In this document: positions 15,424 through 28,240 of the stretch, in pieces
Layout of the letters: every line of letters begins with the position of its first letter
How positions within the stretch are numbered: the first letter of the stretch is position 1
Origin: Agelas oroides
Taxonomy: Eukaryota; Porifera; Demospongiae; Agelasida; Agelasidae
Assembly (NCBI GenBank): GCA_949130485.1
Contig: OX422196.1
Location: forward strand, 5,980,814 to 6,044,813
Direction: 5' to 3'
DNA: 64,000 bases
The notes under the pieces: generated by a model
Told to the model about the DNA's origin: nothing
Database searches by the model: none
The model's input: only the letters and a program-made list of their open reading frames with translations
Made by a program: the position numbers and the translations under genes

Positions 15424-16837
15424 CATGACTTTACTACATTCTACCATAGCTCTACTTGACTCTACTTGACTCTTCTACATTCTACCATGGCTCTACTTGT
15501 CTCTACTTGACTCTACTACACCCTACCATGTCTCTACTACATTTTACCATGGCTCCACGTGACTCTACTTGGCTCTACATGACTCCACTACATGCTACCG
15601 TGGCTCTACTGGGCTCTACTTGACTCTACTACACTCTACCATGGCTCTACTCCATTGTACCATGGCTCTAGTTGACACTACATGACTCTACTACATTCTA
15701 CCATGGCTCTACTTGTCTCTACTACACTCTATGATGGCTCTACTGGCTCTACTTGACTCTACTACACTATATCATTGCTAGACCTGGCTGTACTTGTCTC
15801 TACTACACTGTACCTTGGCTGTACTACATCCTACCATGGATCCACGTGACTCTAGTTCACTCTACTACACATTACCATGGCTCCACCTGACTCTACTACA
15901 TTCTACCATGGCTCTACTTGACTCTACTACACTCTACGATGGCTCTACGTGGCTCTACTTGACTCTACTACACTATACCATTGCTAGTCCTGGCTCTACT
16001 TGTCTACTACACTCTGCCTTGTCTCTACTACATCCTAGCATGGATCCACGTGACTCTACTTGACTCTACTACACTCTACCATGGCTCTACTTGGCTCTAC
16101 TACATTGTACCATGGCTCTACTTGACTCTACATGACTTTACTACATTCTACCATGGCTCTACTTGACTCTACTTGACTCTTCTACATTCTACCATGGCTC
16201 TACTTGTCTCTACTTGACTCTACTACACCCTACCATGTCTCTACTACATTTTACCATGTCTCCACGTGACTCTACTTGGCTCTACATGACTCCACTACAT
16301 GCTACCGTGGCTCTACTGGGCTCTACTAGACTCTACTCCACTCTACCATGGCTCTACTCCATTGTACCATGGCTCTAGTTGACACTACATGACTCTACTA
16401 CATTCTACCATGGCTCTACTTGTCTCTACTACACTCTATGATGGCTCTACTGGCTCTACTTGACTCTACTACACTATATCATTGCTAGACCTGGCTGTAC
16501 TTGTCTCTACTACACTGTACCTTGGCTGTACTACATCCTACCATGGATCCACGTGACTCTACTTCACTCTACTACACTCTACCATGGCTCTACCTGACTC
16601 TACTACATTCTACCATGGCTCTACTTGACTCTACTACACTCTACGATGGCTCTACTTGGCTCTACTTGACTCTACTACACTATACCATTGCTAGTCCTGG
16701 CTCTACTTGTCTACTACACTCTGCCTTGTCTCTACTACATCCTAGCATGGATCCACGTGACTCTACTTGACTCTACTACACTCTACCATGGCTCTACTTG
16801 GCTCTACTACATTGTACCATGGCTCTACTTGACTCTA
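15424..16837 (+). repeat. 707 bp tandem duplication in the satellite
   Basis: The variant CATGACTTTACTACATTC occurs at 15,424 and again at 16,131, and the following landmarks keep the 707 bp spacing, including the MSLLHCTLAVLHP-encoding stretch at 15,794 and 16,501. Closely related sequence also occurs around 3.9-4.5 kb, so this block has relatives elsewhere in the left half. The two copies differ by scattered single bases, such as CCATAGC against CCATGGC, so they are not a simple assembly echo. Confidence 0.75.
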
Positions 16838-19800
16838 CATGACTTTACTACATTCTACCATGGCTCTACTTGGCTCTACTTGACTCTACTACATTCTACC
16901 GTGGCTCTACTTGTCTCTACTTGACTCCACTATACCCTAACATGTCTCTACTACATTCTACCATGGCTCCACTTGTCTCCACTACATGTGACCGTGGCTC
17001 TACTTGGCTCTACTTGACTCTACTACACTCTACCATGACTCTACTCCATTGTACCATGGCTCTACTTGACTCTACTTGACTCTACTACATTCTACCATGG
17101 CTCTACTTCACTCTACTACACTATATCATTGCTAGACCTGGTTGTACTTGTCTCTACTACACTCTACCTTCACTCTACCACATCCTATCATGGATCCACG
17201 TGACTCTACTTGACTCTACTACACACTACCATGGCTGTACCTGGCTCTACTACATTCTACCATGGCTCTACTTGATTCTGCATGAGTCTGCTACATTATA
17301 CCAATGCTGTACTTGACTCTATTTGACTCTAGTACACTCTACGATAGCTCTACGTGGCTTTACTTGACTCTACTGCACTCTACCATGCCTCTACTGCATT
17401 CTACCATGTCTCTACTTGTCTCTACTTGACTCTACTACACTCTACCATCTCTCTACTACATTCTACCTTGGCTCCACGTGACTCTACTTGCCTCTACATG
17501 ACTCCACTACATGCTACCGTGGGTCTACTTGGCTCTACTTGACTCTACTACACTCTAGCATGGCTCTACTCCATTGTACCATGGCTCTACTTGACACTAC
17601 ATCACTCTACTACATTCTACCATGGCTCTACTTGACTCTACTACACTCTACGATGGCTATACTTCGCTCTACTTGACTCTACTACACTATACCATTGCTA
17701 CTCCTGGCTCTACTTGTCTACTACACTCTGCCTTGTCTCTACTACATCCTACCATGGATCCACGTGACTCTACTTGACTCTACTAGACTCTATCATGCCT
17801 CTACTTGGCTCTACTACATTCTACAATGGCTCTACTTGACTCTACATGACTTTACTATATTCTACCATGGCTCTACTTGATTCTACTTGATTCTTCTACA
17901 TTCTATCATGGCTCTACTTGTCTCTACTTGACTCTACTACACCCTACCATGTCTCTACTACATTCTACCATGGCTGCACGTGACTCTACTTGACTCAACT
18001 ACACTCTATCATGGCTCCACTTGGCTCTACTACATTCTACAATGGCTCTACTTGACTCTACATGACTTTACTATATTCTACCATGGCTCTACTTGATTCT
18101 ACTTGACTCTTCTACATTCTATCATGGCTCTACTTGTCTCTACTTGACTCTACTACACCCTACCATGTCTCTACTACATTCTACCATGGCTGCACGTGAC
18201 TCTACTTGGCTCTACATGACTCCACTACATGCTACCGTGGCTCTACTTGGTTCTACTTGACTCTACTATACTCTACCATGGCTCTACTCCATTGTACCAT
18301 GGCTCTACTTGACTCTACTTGACTCTACTACATTCGACCATTGCTCTAGTTGACTCTACTACACTATATCATTGCTAGACCTGGTTGTACTTGTCTCTAC
18401 TACACTCTACCTTCGCTCTACCACATCCTACCATGGATCCACGTGACTCTACTTGACTCTACTACACTCTACCATGGCTCTACCTGGCTCTACTACATTC
18501 TACCATGGCTCTACTTGACTCTACATGACTCTACTACATTCTACCATGGCTCTACTTGACTCTACTTGACTCTACTACATTCTACCATGGCTCCACGTGA
18601 CTCTACTTGACTCTACTGCATTCTACCATGGCTGTACCTGTCTCTACTACATTCCACCATGGCTTTACTTGGCTCTACATGACGCTACTACATGCTACCA
18701 TGGCTCTACTTGGCTCTACGTGCGTCTACTGCACTCTACCATTGCTGTACTTGGCCCTACTTGACTCTACTACACTCTACCATGGCTCTACTCCATTGTA
18801 CCATGGCTCTACTTGACACTACATGACTCTACTACATTCAACCATGGCTCTACTTGAATCTACTACACTCTACGTCGGCTCTATTTGGCTCTACTTGACT
18901 CTACTACACTATACCATTGCTAGTCCTCGCTCTACTTATCTACTACACTCTACCTTGTCTCTACTACATCCTACCATGGCTCCACGTGTCTCTACTTGAC
19001 TCTACTACACTCTACCATGGCTCTACCTGGCTCTACTACATTCTACCATGACTCTACTTGGCTCTACTTGACTCTACCACACTCTACCGTGGCTCTACTT
19101 GGCTCTACTTGACTCTACTACACTCTACCATGGCTCTACTCCATTGTACCATGGCTCTACTTGATACTACATGACTCTACTACATTCTACCATAGCTCTA
19201 CTTGACTCTAATACACTCTACGATGGCTCTATTTGGCTCTACTTGACTCTACTACACTATACCATTGCTAGTCCTGGCTCTACTTATCTACTACACTCTA
19301 CCTTGTCTCTACTACATCCTACCATGGTTCCACGTGTCTCTACTTGACTCTCCTACACTCTACCATGGCTCTACCTGGCTCTACTACATTCTACCATGGC
19401 TCTACTTGGCTCTACATGACTCTACTACACTATACCATTGCTAGTCCTGGCTCTACTTATCTACTACACTCTACCTTGTCTCTACTACATCCTACCATGG
19501 CTCCACGTGTCTCTACTTGACTCTACTACACTCTACCATGGCTCTACCTGGCTCTACTACATTCTACCATGGCTCTACTTGGCTCTACATGACTCTACTA
19601 CATGCTACCATGGCTCTACTTGGCTCAACTTGAGTCTACAACACTCTATCATTGCTCTACTTGGCTCTACTTGACTCTACTACACTATTTCATTGCTCTA
19701 CTCCAATATATACGATGGCTCTACTTCACACTACATGGCTCTACTACATTCTACCATGGCTCTACTTGACTCTACTTGACTCTACTACACTATATCATTG

Positions 19801-19878
19801 CTAGACCTGGCTGTACTTGACTCTACGACACTCTACCTTGGATCTACTACATTCTACCATGTCTCCACGTGACTCTAC

Positions 19879-22800
19879 TTGACTCTACATGACTCCACTA
19901 CATGCAACCATGGCTCTACTTGGCTCTACTTGACTCTACTATACTCTACCATGGCTCTACTCCATTGTACCATGGCTCTACTTGACACTACACGACTCTA
20001 CTACATTCTACCATGGCTCTACTTGACTCTACTACACTATACCATTGCTAGTCCTGGCTCTACTTGTCTGCTACACTCTACCTTGTCTCTACTACATCCT
20101 ACCATGGCTCCACATGACTCTACTTGACTCTACTACACTCTACCATGGCTCTACCTGGTTCTACTACATTCTACAGTGGCTCTACTTGACTCTACATGAC
20201 TCTACTACATTCTACCATGGCTCTACTTTAACTCTACTTGACTCTACTACACTCTATCATGCCTCTACTTGGCTCTCCTTGAGTCCACTACAGTCTTCTT
20301 TGGCTGTACTTGGCTCTACTTTACTCTACTACACTCTACCATGGCTCTACTCCATTGTATATCATGGCTCTACTTCACACTACATGACTCTACTACATTC
20401 TACCATGGCTCTACTTGACTCTACTACACTCTACGATGGCTCTACTTGGCTATATCATTGCTAGACCTGGCTGTACTTGTCTCTACTACACTCTATACCT
20501 TGGCTCTACTACATCCTACCATGGATCCACGTGACTCTACTTGACTCTACTACACTCTAACATTGCTCTACCTTTCTCTACTACATTCTACCATGGCTCT
20601 ACTTGACTCTACATGACTCTACTACACTCTACCACGGCTCTACTTGGCTCTACTTGAGTCCACTACACTCTATCTTGGGTCTGTTTGTCTCTACTTGACT
20701 CTACTACACTCTACCATAGCTCTCCTCCATTGTATATCATGGCTCTACTTCACACTACATGACTCTACTACATTCTACCATCGCTCTACTTGACTCTACT
20801 ACACTCTACCATGGCTCTACTACATTGTACCATGGCTCTACTTGAAACTTCATGATTCTACTGAATTCTAGCATTGATCTTCTTAACTCTACTTGACTCT
20901 ACTACATTCTACCATGGCTCTACTTGACTCTACTTGACTGTACTACACTCTACCTTGGCTCTACTACATTCTAGCATGGCTCCACTTGACTCTACATGGC
21001 TCTACATGACTCCACTACATGCTACCGTGGCTCTACTTGGCTCTACTTGACTCTACTATATTCTACCATGGCTCTACTCCATTGTACCATGGCTCTACTT
21101 GACACTACACGACTCTACTACATACTACCATGGCTCTACTTGACTCTACTACACTCTACGATGGCTCTACTTGGCTCTACTTGACTGTACTACACTATAC
21201 CATTGCTAGTCCTGGCTCTACTTGTCTTCTACACTCTACCTTGTCTCTACTACATCCTACCATGGCTCCACGTGACTGTACTTGACTCTACAGCATTCTA
21301 CCATGGCTGTACCTGGCTCTACTACATTCCACCATGGCTCTACTTGGCTCTACATGACGCTACTACATGCTACCATGGCTCTACTTGGCTCTACTTGCGT
21401 CTACTGCACTCTACCATTGCTCTACTTGGCTCTACTTGACTCTACTACTCTCTACCATGGCTTTACTCCAATGTATACCATGGCTCTACTTCACACTACA
21501 TGGCTCTACTACATTCTACCATGGCTCCAATTGAATCTACTACACTCTACCATGACTCAACTTGGCTCTACTTGACTCTACCAAACTCTACCGTGGCTCT
21601 ACTTGGCTCTACTTGACTCTACTACACTCTACCATGGGTCTACTCCATTGTACCATGGCTCTACCTGACACTACATGACTCTACTACATTCTACCATGGC
21701 TCTACTTGACTCTACTACACTCTACAATGGCTCTACTTGGCTTTACTTGACTCTACTACACTATATCATTGCTAGTCCTGGCTGTACTTGTCTCTACTAC
21801 ACTCTATCTTGGCTCTACTACATCCTACCATGGATCCACGTGACTCTACTTGACTCTACTACACTCTACCATTGCTCTACTTGGCTCTACTTGACTCTAC
21901 TACACTATACCATTGCTAGTCCTGGCTCTACTTGTCTACTACACTCTACCTTGTCTCTACTACATCCTACCATGGCTCCACGTGACTCTACTTGACTCTA
22001 CTACCCTCTATCATGGCTCTATATGGCTCTAATACATTCTACCATGGCTCTACTTGACTCTACATGACTCTACTACACTCTACCATGGCTCTACTTGGCT
22101 CTACTTGAGTCCACTACACTCTACTTTGGCTGTACTTGGCTCTACTTTGCTCTACTACACTCTTCCATGGCTCTACTTGACTCTACTTGACTCTACTATA
22201 TTCTACCATGGCTCTACTTCTCTCTACTTGACTCTACTTCACACTACCATGTCTCTACTACATTCTACCATGGCTCCACGTGACTCTACTTGGCTCTACA
22301 TAACTCCACTTCATGCTACCGTGGCTCTACTTGGCTCTACTTGACTCTACTACACTGTACCATGGCTCTACTCCATTGTACCATGGCTCTACTTGACTCT
22401 ACGTGACTCTACTACATTCTACCATGGCTCTACTTGACTCTACTACACTATATCATTGCTAGACCTGGTTGTACTTGTCTCTACTACACTCTACCTTCGC
22501 TCTACCACATCCTACCATGGATCCACGTGACTCTACTTGACTCTACTACACTCTACCATGGCTCTACCTGGCTCTACTACATTCTACCATGGCTCTACTT
22601 GACTCTACATGACTCTACTACATTCTACCATGGCTCTACTTGACTCTACTTGACTCTACTACATTCTACCATGGCTCCACGTGACTCTACTTGACTCTAC
22701 TGCATTCTTCCATGGCTGTACCTGGCTCTACTACATTCCACCATGGCTCTACTTGGCTCTACATGACGCTACTACATGCTATCATGGCTCTACTTGGCTC

Positions 22801-24115
22801 TACTTGCGTCTACTGCACTCTACCATTGCTCTACTTGGCTCTACTTGACTCTACTACTCTCTATACCATGGCTTTACTCCAATGTATACCATGGCTCTAC
22901 TTCACACTACATGGCTATACTACATTCTACCATGTCTCCAATTGAATCTACTACACTCTACCATGACTCAACTTGGCTCTACTTGACTCTACTTGACTCT
23001 AACACACTCTACCGTGGCTGTACTTGACTCTACTTGACTCTACTACACTCTGCATGGGTCTCCTCCATTGTACCACGGCTCTACCTGACACTACATGACT
23101 CTACTACATTCTACCATGGCTCTACTTGACTCTACTACACTCTACGATGGCTCTACTTGGCTTTACTTGACTCTACTACACTATATCATTGCTAGTCCTG
23201 GCTGTACTTGTCTCTACTACACTCTATCTTGGCTCTACTACATCCTACCATGGATCCACGTGACTCTATACTTGACTCTACTACACTCTACCATGGCTTT
23301 ATCTTGCTCTACTACATTCTACCATGGCTCTACTTGACTCTACATGACTCTACTACATTCTATCATGGCTCTACTTGACTAGTAGAGTCAAGTAGAGCCA
23401 TTGTAGAATGTAGTAGAGTCATGTAGTGTCAAGTAGAGCCATGGTACAATGGAGTAGAGCCATGGTAGGGTGTAGTAGAGTCAAGTAGAAACAAGTAGAC
23501 CCAAGGTAGTGTGTAGTGGACTCAAGTAGAGCTAAGTAGAGCCATGGTAGAGTGTAGTAGAGTCATCTAGACACTCTACGATGGCTCAACTTGGTGCTAC
23601 TTGACTCTACTACACTCTACCATGGCTCTACTCCATTGTACAATGGCTCTACTTGACACTTCATGATTCTACTGAATTCTACCATGGCTCTTCTTGACTC
23701 TACTTGACTCTCCTACACTCTACCATTGCTCTACTTGGCTCTACCATACACTACAATGGCTCTACTTGGCTCTACGTGACTCTACTACACTCTACCATGG
23801 CACTACTTGGCTCTACTTGACTCTACTATACACTCTACCATGTCTCTACTACATTCTACCATGGCTCCATGTGACTCTACTTTACTCTACTTGACTCTAC
23901 TATATTCTGCCAATGCTTTACTTGACTCTACTTGACTGTACTACACTCTACCATGACTCTACTACATTCTACCATAGCTCCACGTGACTCTACTTGACTC
24001 TACTGCATTCTACCATGGCTCTACCTCACTCTACTACATTCTACCATGGCTCTACTTGGCTCTACATGACTCTACTACATGCTACCGTGGCTCTCCTTGG
24101 CTCTACTTGACTCTA
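19879..24115 (+). repeat. Segmental duplication, copy 2 (partner 8,179-12,770)
   Basis: This is the second copy of the block described at 8,179-12,770. It is shorter by about 350 bp because of internal deletions, mainly between about 21,270 and 21,285, where sequence equivalent to about 9,590-9,890 is missing. Single-base differences are scattered through it, so the copies have had time to diverge a little. The right part of this block was then duplicated again with a 1,636 bp period. Confidence 0.8.
23381..23565 (-). repeat. Inverted satellite segment, copy 2
   Basis: This is the same 185 bp flipped segment as at 12,036, 11,345 bp further on, with identical junctions. It differs at a few positions, for example AGAGCTAAGTAGAGCC where copy 1 has AGAGCCAAGTATAGCC. 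Confidence 0.9.
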
Positions 24116-24358
24116 CTACACTCTACCATGGCTCTACTTGGCTCTACTTGACTCAACTACACTCTACCATGGCTCTACTTCACACTACATGGCTACTATG
24201 GCTGGACGTGTCTCTACTTGACTCTACTGCATTCTACCATGGCTCTACCTCACTCTACTACAATCTACCATGGCTCTACTAGGCTCTACTACACTCTAGC
24301 ATGGCTCTACTTGGCTCTACTTGACTCAACTACACTCTACCATGGCTCTACTCCATTG

Positions 24359-24553
24359 ATGCATCGACAACGGCCAATGCGAATCGCCATCAACACCGGA
24401 GGGGGCGACGCTCCCGGCCTCAACACGGTGGTGCGGGCGGTCGTGATCGCGGCGCAGGGACGGGGCTGGGACGTGGTCGGCATCGAGTGGGGGTACGACG
24501 GCCTCTTTGCGCCAGGCGGCATCGTGGAGCTCGACAGCGCGGTCGTCAGCGGG
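24359..24553 (+). pseudogene. Bacterial-type 6-phosphofructokinase N-terminal fragment, copy 1
   Basis: A 195 bp, strongly GC-rich island interrupts the satellite and reads as 65 codons. The protein starts MHRQRP and continues [16 protein letters not shown], followed by VVRAVV, GWDVVGI and GYDGLF. The GGGDAPGLN stretch is the glycine-rich nucleotide-binding loop at the start of phosphofructokinases, and GYDGL matches the GYEGL/GYDGL segment about 30 residues later. In the family these enzymes phosphorylate fructose 6-phosphate using ATP or pyrophosphate. The fragment stops just before the expected second substrate loop (GGT), so about four fifths of a normal enzyme of over 300 residues is missing. 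Met7 is the more usual start. Base composition is unlike everything else in the window and resembles a high-GC bacterium. The satellite reading frame on both sides is open in phase, but no function is likely. Whether it is captured bacterial DNA or a chimeric assembly cannot be told from sequence alone. Confidence 0.88.
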
Positions 24554-25016
24554 ATGGCTCTACTACATTCTACCAAGGCTCCAATTGAATCTACTACACT
24601 CTACCATGACTCTACTTGGCTCTACTTGACTCTACCATGCACACTCAACCGTGGCTCTACTTGGCTCTACTTGACTCTACTACACTCTACCATGGCTCTA
24701 CTCCATTGTAACATGGCTCTACTTGACACTACATGACTCTACTACATTCTACCATGGCTCCACTTCACTCTACTACACTCTACGATGGCTCTACTTGGCT
24801 CTACTTGACTCTACTACACTATACCATTGCTAGTCCTTGCTCTACTTATCTACTACACTCTATCTTGGCTCTACTACATCCTACCATGGATCCACGTGAC
24901 TCTATACTTGACTCTACTACACTCTACCATGGCTTTATCTTGCTCTACTACATTCTACCATGGCTCTACTTGACTCTACATGACTCTACTACATTCTATC
25001 ATGGCTCTACTTGACT

Positions 25017-25201
25017 AGTAGAGTCAAGTAGAGCCATTGTAGAATGTAGTAGAGTCATGTAGTGTCAAGTAGAGCCATGGTACAATGGAGTAGAGCCATG
25101 GTAGGGTGTAGTAGAGTCAAGTAGAAACAAGTAGACCCAAGGTAGTGTGTAGTGGACTCAAGTAGAGCTAAGTAGAGCCATGGTAGAGTGTAGTAGAGTC
25201 A
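25017..25201 (-). repeat. Inverted satellite segment, copy 3
   Basis: This is the flipped segment carried by the second unit of the 1,636 bp tandem duplication. It matches copy 2, sharing the AGAGCTAAG variant, so it descends from copy 2 rather than from copy 1. Confidence 0.9.
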
Positions 25202-25994
25202 TCTAGACACTCTACGATGGCTCAACTTGGTGCTACTTGACTCTACTACACTCTACCATGGCTCTACTCCATTGTACAATGGCTCTACTTGACACTTCAT
25301 GATTCTACTGAATTCTACCATGGCTCTTCTTGACTCTACTTGACTCTCCTACACTCTACCATTGCTCTACTTGGCTCTACCATACACTACAATGGCTCTA
25401 CTTGGCTCTACGTGACTCTACTACACTCTACCATGGCACTACTTGGCTCTACTTGACTCTACTATACACTCTACCATGTCTCTACTACATTCTACCATGG
25501 CTCCATGTGACTCTACTTTACTCTACTTGACTCTACTATATTCTGCCAATGCTTTACTTGACTCTACTTGACTGTACTACACTCTACCATGACTCTACTA
25601 CATTCTACCATAGCTCCACGTGACTCTACTTGACTCTACTGCATTCTACCATGGCTCTACCTCACTCTACTACATTCTACCATGGCTCTACTTGGCTCTA
25701 CATGACTCTACTACATGCTACCGTGGCTCTCCTTGGCTCTACTTGACTCTACTACACTCTACCATGGCTCTACTTGGCTCTACTTGACTCAACTACACTC
25801 TACCATGGCTCTACTTTACACTACATGGCTACTATGGCTGGACGTGTCTCTACTTGACTCTACTGCATTCTACCATGGCTCTACCTCACTCTACTACAAT
25901 CTACCATGGCTCTACTAGGCTCTACTACACTCTAGCATGGCTCTACTTGGCTCTACTTGACTCAACTACACTCTACCATGGCTCTACTCCATTG

Positions 25995-26189
25995 ATGCAT
26001 CGACAACGGCCAATGCGAATCGCCATCAACACCGGAGGGGGCGACGCTCCCGGCCTCAACACGGTGGTGCGGGCGGTCGTGATCGCGGCGCAGGGACGGG
26101 GCTGGGACGTGGTCGGCATCGAGTGGGGGTACGACGGCCTCTTTGCGCCAGGCGGCATCGTGGAGCTCGACAGCGCGGTCGTCAGCGGG
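25995..26189 (+). pseudogene. Bacterial-type 6-phosphofructokinase N-terminal fragment, copy 2
   Basis: This is an identical second copy of the GC-rich island, exactly 1,636 bp after the first, with the same junctions: CTCCATTG on the left and ATGGCTCTACTACATTC on the right. It encodes the same 65 residues with the GGGDAPGLN nucleotide-binding loop and the same abrupt end. Because the surrounding satellite is duplicated with it, it arose by copying the host segment and not by a second insertion. Confidence 0.88.
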
Positions 26190-28040
26190 ATGGCTCTACT
26201 ACATTCTACCAAGGCTCCAATTGAATCTACTACACTCTACCATGACTCTACTTGGCTCTACTTGACTCTACCATGCACACTCAACCGTGGCTCTACTTGG
26301 CTCTACTTGACTCTACTACACTCTACCATGGCTCTACTCCATTGTAACATGGCTCTACTTGACACTACATGACTCTACTACATTCTACCATGGCTCCACT
26401 TCACTCTACTACACTCTACGATGGCTCTACTTGGCTCTACTTGACTCTACTACACTATACCATTGCTAGTCCTTGCTCTACTTATCTACTACACTCTACC
26501 TTGTCTCTACTACATCCTACCATGGCTCCATGTGTCTCTACTTCACTCTACTACACTCTACCATGGCTCTACCTGGCTCTACTACATTCTACCATGGCTC
26601 TACTTGGCTCTACATGACTCTACTACATGCTACCATGGCTCTACTTGGCTCTACTTGAGTCTACTACACTCTACCATTGCTCTACTTGGCTCTACTTGAC
26701 TCTACTACACTCTACCATGGCTCTACTCCAATGTATATACCATGGCTCTACTTCACCTACATGGCTGTACTACATTCTACCATGGCTCTACTTGACTCTA
26801 CTATACTCTACGATGGCTCTACTTGGCTCTACTTGACTCTACTACACTATATCATTGCTAGACCTGGCTGTACTTGTCTCTACTACACTCTACCTTGGCT
26901 CTACTACATCCTACCATGGATCAACGTGACTCTACTTGAGTCTACTACACTCTACCATGGCTCTACCTTGTTCGACTGCATTCTATACCATGGCTCTACT
27001 TGACTCTACATGACTCTACTACTCTCTACCATGGCTCTACTTGGCTCTACTTGAGTCAATTACACTCTATTTTGGGTCTGCTTGGCTCTACTTGACTCTA
27101 GTACACTCTACCATGGCTCTACTCCATTGTATATCATGGCTCTACTTCACACTACATGACTCTACTACATTCTACCATCGCTCTACTTGACTCTACTACA
27201 CTCTACCATGGCTCAACTTGGCTATACTTGACTCTACTACACTCTACCATGACTCTAATACATTCTACCATGGCTCTACTTGGCTCTATATGACTCTACT
27301 ACATGCTACCGTGGCTCTACTTGATTCTCTACACTCTACTATGGCTCTAGTTGGCTCTACTTGACACAACTACACTCTACCATGGCTCTACTCCATTGTA
27401 TACACCATGGCTCTACTTCACACTACATGGCTCTACTACATTCTACCATGGCTCCAATTGAATCTACTACACTCTACCATGACTCTACTTGGTTCTACTT
27501 TACTCTACCACACTCTACCGTGGCTCTACTTGGCTCTACTTGACTCTACTACACTCTACCATGGCTCTACTCCATTGTACCATGGCTCTACTTGACACTA
27601 CATGACTCTTCTACATTCTACCATGGCTCTACTTGACTCTACTACACTCTACGATGGCTCTACTTGGCTCTACTTGACTCTACTACACTATACCATTGCT
27701 AGTCCTGGCTCTACTTATCTACTACACTCTACCTTGTCTCTACTATTTCCTACCATGGCTCCATGTGTCTCTACTTGACTCTACTACACTCTACCATGGC
27801 TCTACCTGGCTCTACTACATTCTACCATGGCTCTACTTGGCTCTACATGACTCTACTACATGCTACCATGGCTCTACTTGGCTCTACTTGAGTCTACTAC
27901 ACTCTACCATTGCTCTACTTGGCTCTACTTCACTCTACTACAATCTACCATAGCTCTACTCCAATGTATACGATGGCTCTACTCCACACTACATGGCTCT
28001 ACTACATTCTACCATGCCTCTACTTGACTCTACTACACTC

Positions 28041-28240
28041 NNNNNNNNNNNNNNNNNNNNNNNNNNNNNNNNNNNNNNNNNNNNNNNNNNNNNNNNNNNN
28101 NNNNNNNNNNNNNNNNNNNNNNNNNNNNNNNNNNNNNNNNNNNNNNNNNNNNNNNNNNNNNNNNNNNNNNNNNNNNNNNNNNNNNNNNNNNNNNNNNNNN
28201 NNNNNNNNNNNNNNNNNNNNNNNNNNNNNNNNNNNNNNNN
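28041..28240. other. Assembly gap of 200 N
   Basis: There are exactly 200 unknown bases, a round number typical of a scaffolding placeholder and not of a measured gap. The satellite changes orientation here: CTCTAC words end at 28,040 and GTAGAG words begin at 28,241. The true distance, and the relative orientation of the two sides, are therefore uncertain. Apparent proteins spanning this interval are meaningless. Confidence 0.99.

Larger units (their letters stand above)
23223..26494 (+). repeat. 1,636 bp tandem duplication carrying the phosphofructokinase fragment
   Basis: Sequence at 23,223-24,858 is repeated at 24,859-26,494 with a constant offset of 1,636. The unit contains the inverted segment and the GC-rich island. 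The copies look identical by eye except for at least one base: C at 24,181 against T at 25,817, within CTACTTCACAC / CTACTTTACAC. The junction is at about 24,858, where ACACTCTATCTTGGC follows CTTGCTCTACTTATC; the second unit ends where the same left flank continues as ACACTCTACCTTGTC. Confidence 0.9.
1..28040 (+). repeat. Satellite array, left half, CTCTAC words on the plus strand
   Basis: The whole stretch is built from 10-11 bp words beginning CTCTAC (or TTCTAC, GTCTAC and similar variants) with a small set of endings: TTGA, TTGG, TACA, ATGA and CATGG. The most frequent order, CTCTACTTGA then CTCTACTACA then CTCTACCATGG, makes a 31 bp unit. Less frequent landmarks recur every few hundred bases, such as CATTGCTAGTCCTGG, CTCCATTGTACCATGG, GGATCCACGTGAC and CTCCAATTGAATC. 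Only a 195 bp island (two copies) and three inverted segments interrupt the pattern. No host gene is visible. Many plus-strand frames stay open for 60 to 177 codons, but these are repeat translations rich in L, S, T, Y and H that end at the TTGA word. The array runs off the left edge of the window. Confidence 0.97.

Noticed and set aside
24337-24576. Minus-strand 79-codon frame over the phosphofructokinase island (and its copy at 25,973)
   Set aside because: It is the antisense shadow of a GC-rich coding fragment; the plus strand carries the recognisable motifs.
1-28040. Dozens of plus-strand frames of 60-177 codons with peptides such as [14 protein letters not shown]
   Set aside because: They are direct translations of the satellite words; all three phases give the same peptide, and starts and stops fall wherever ATG and TTGA words occur. 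No domain, signal or composition suggests a protein.
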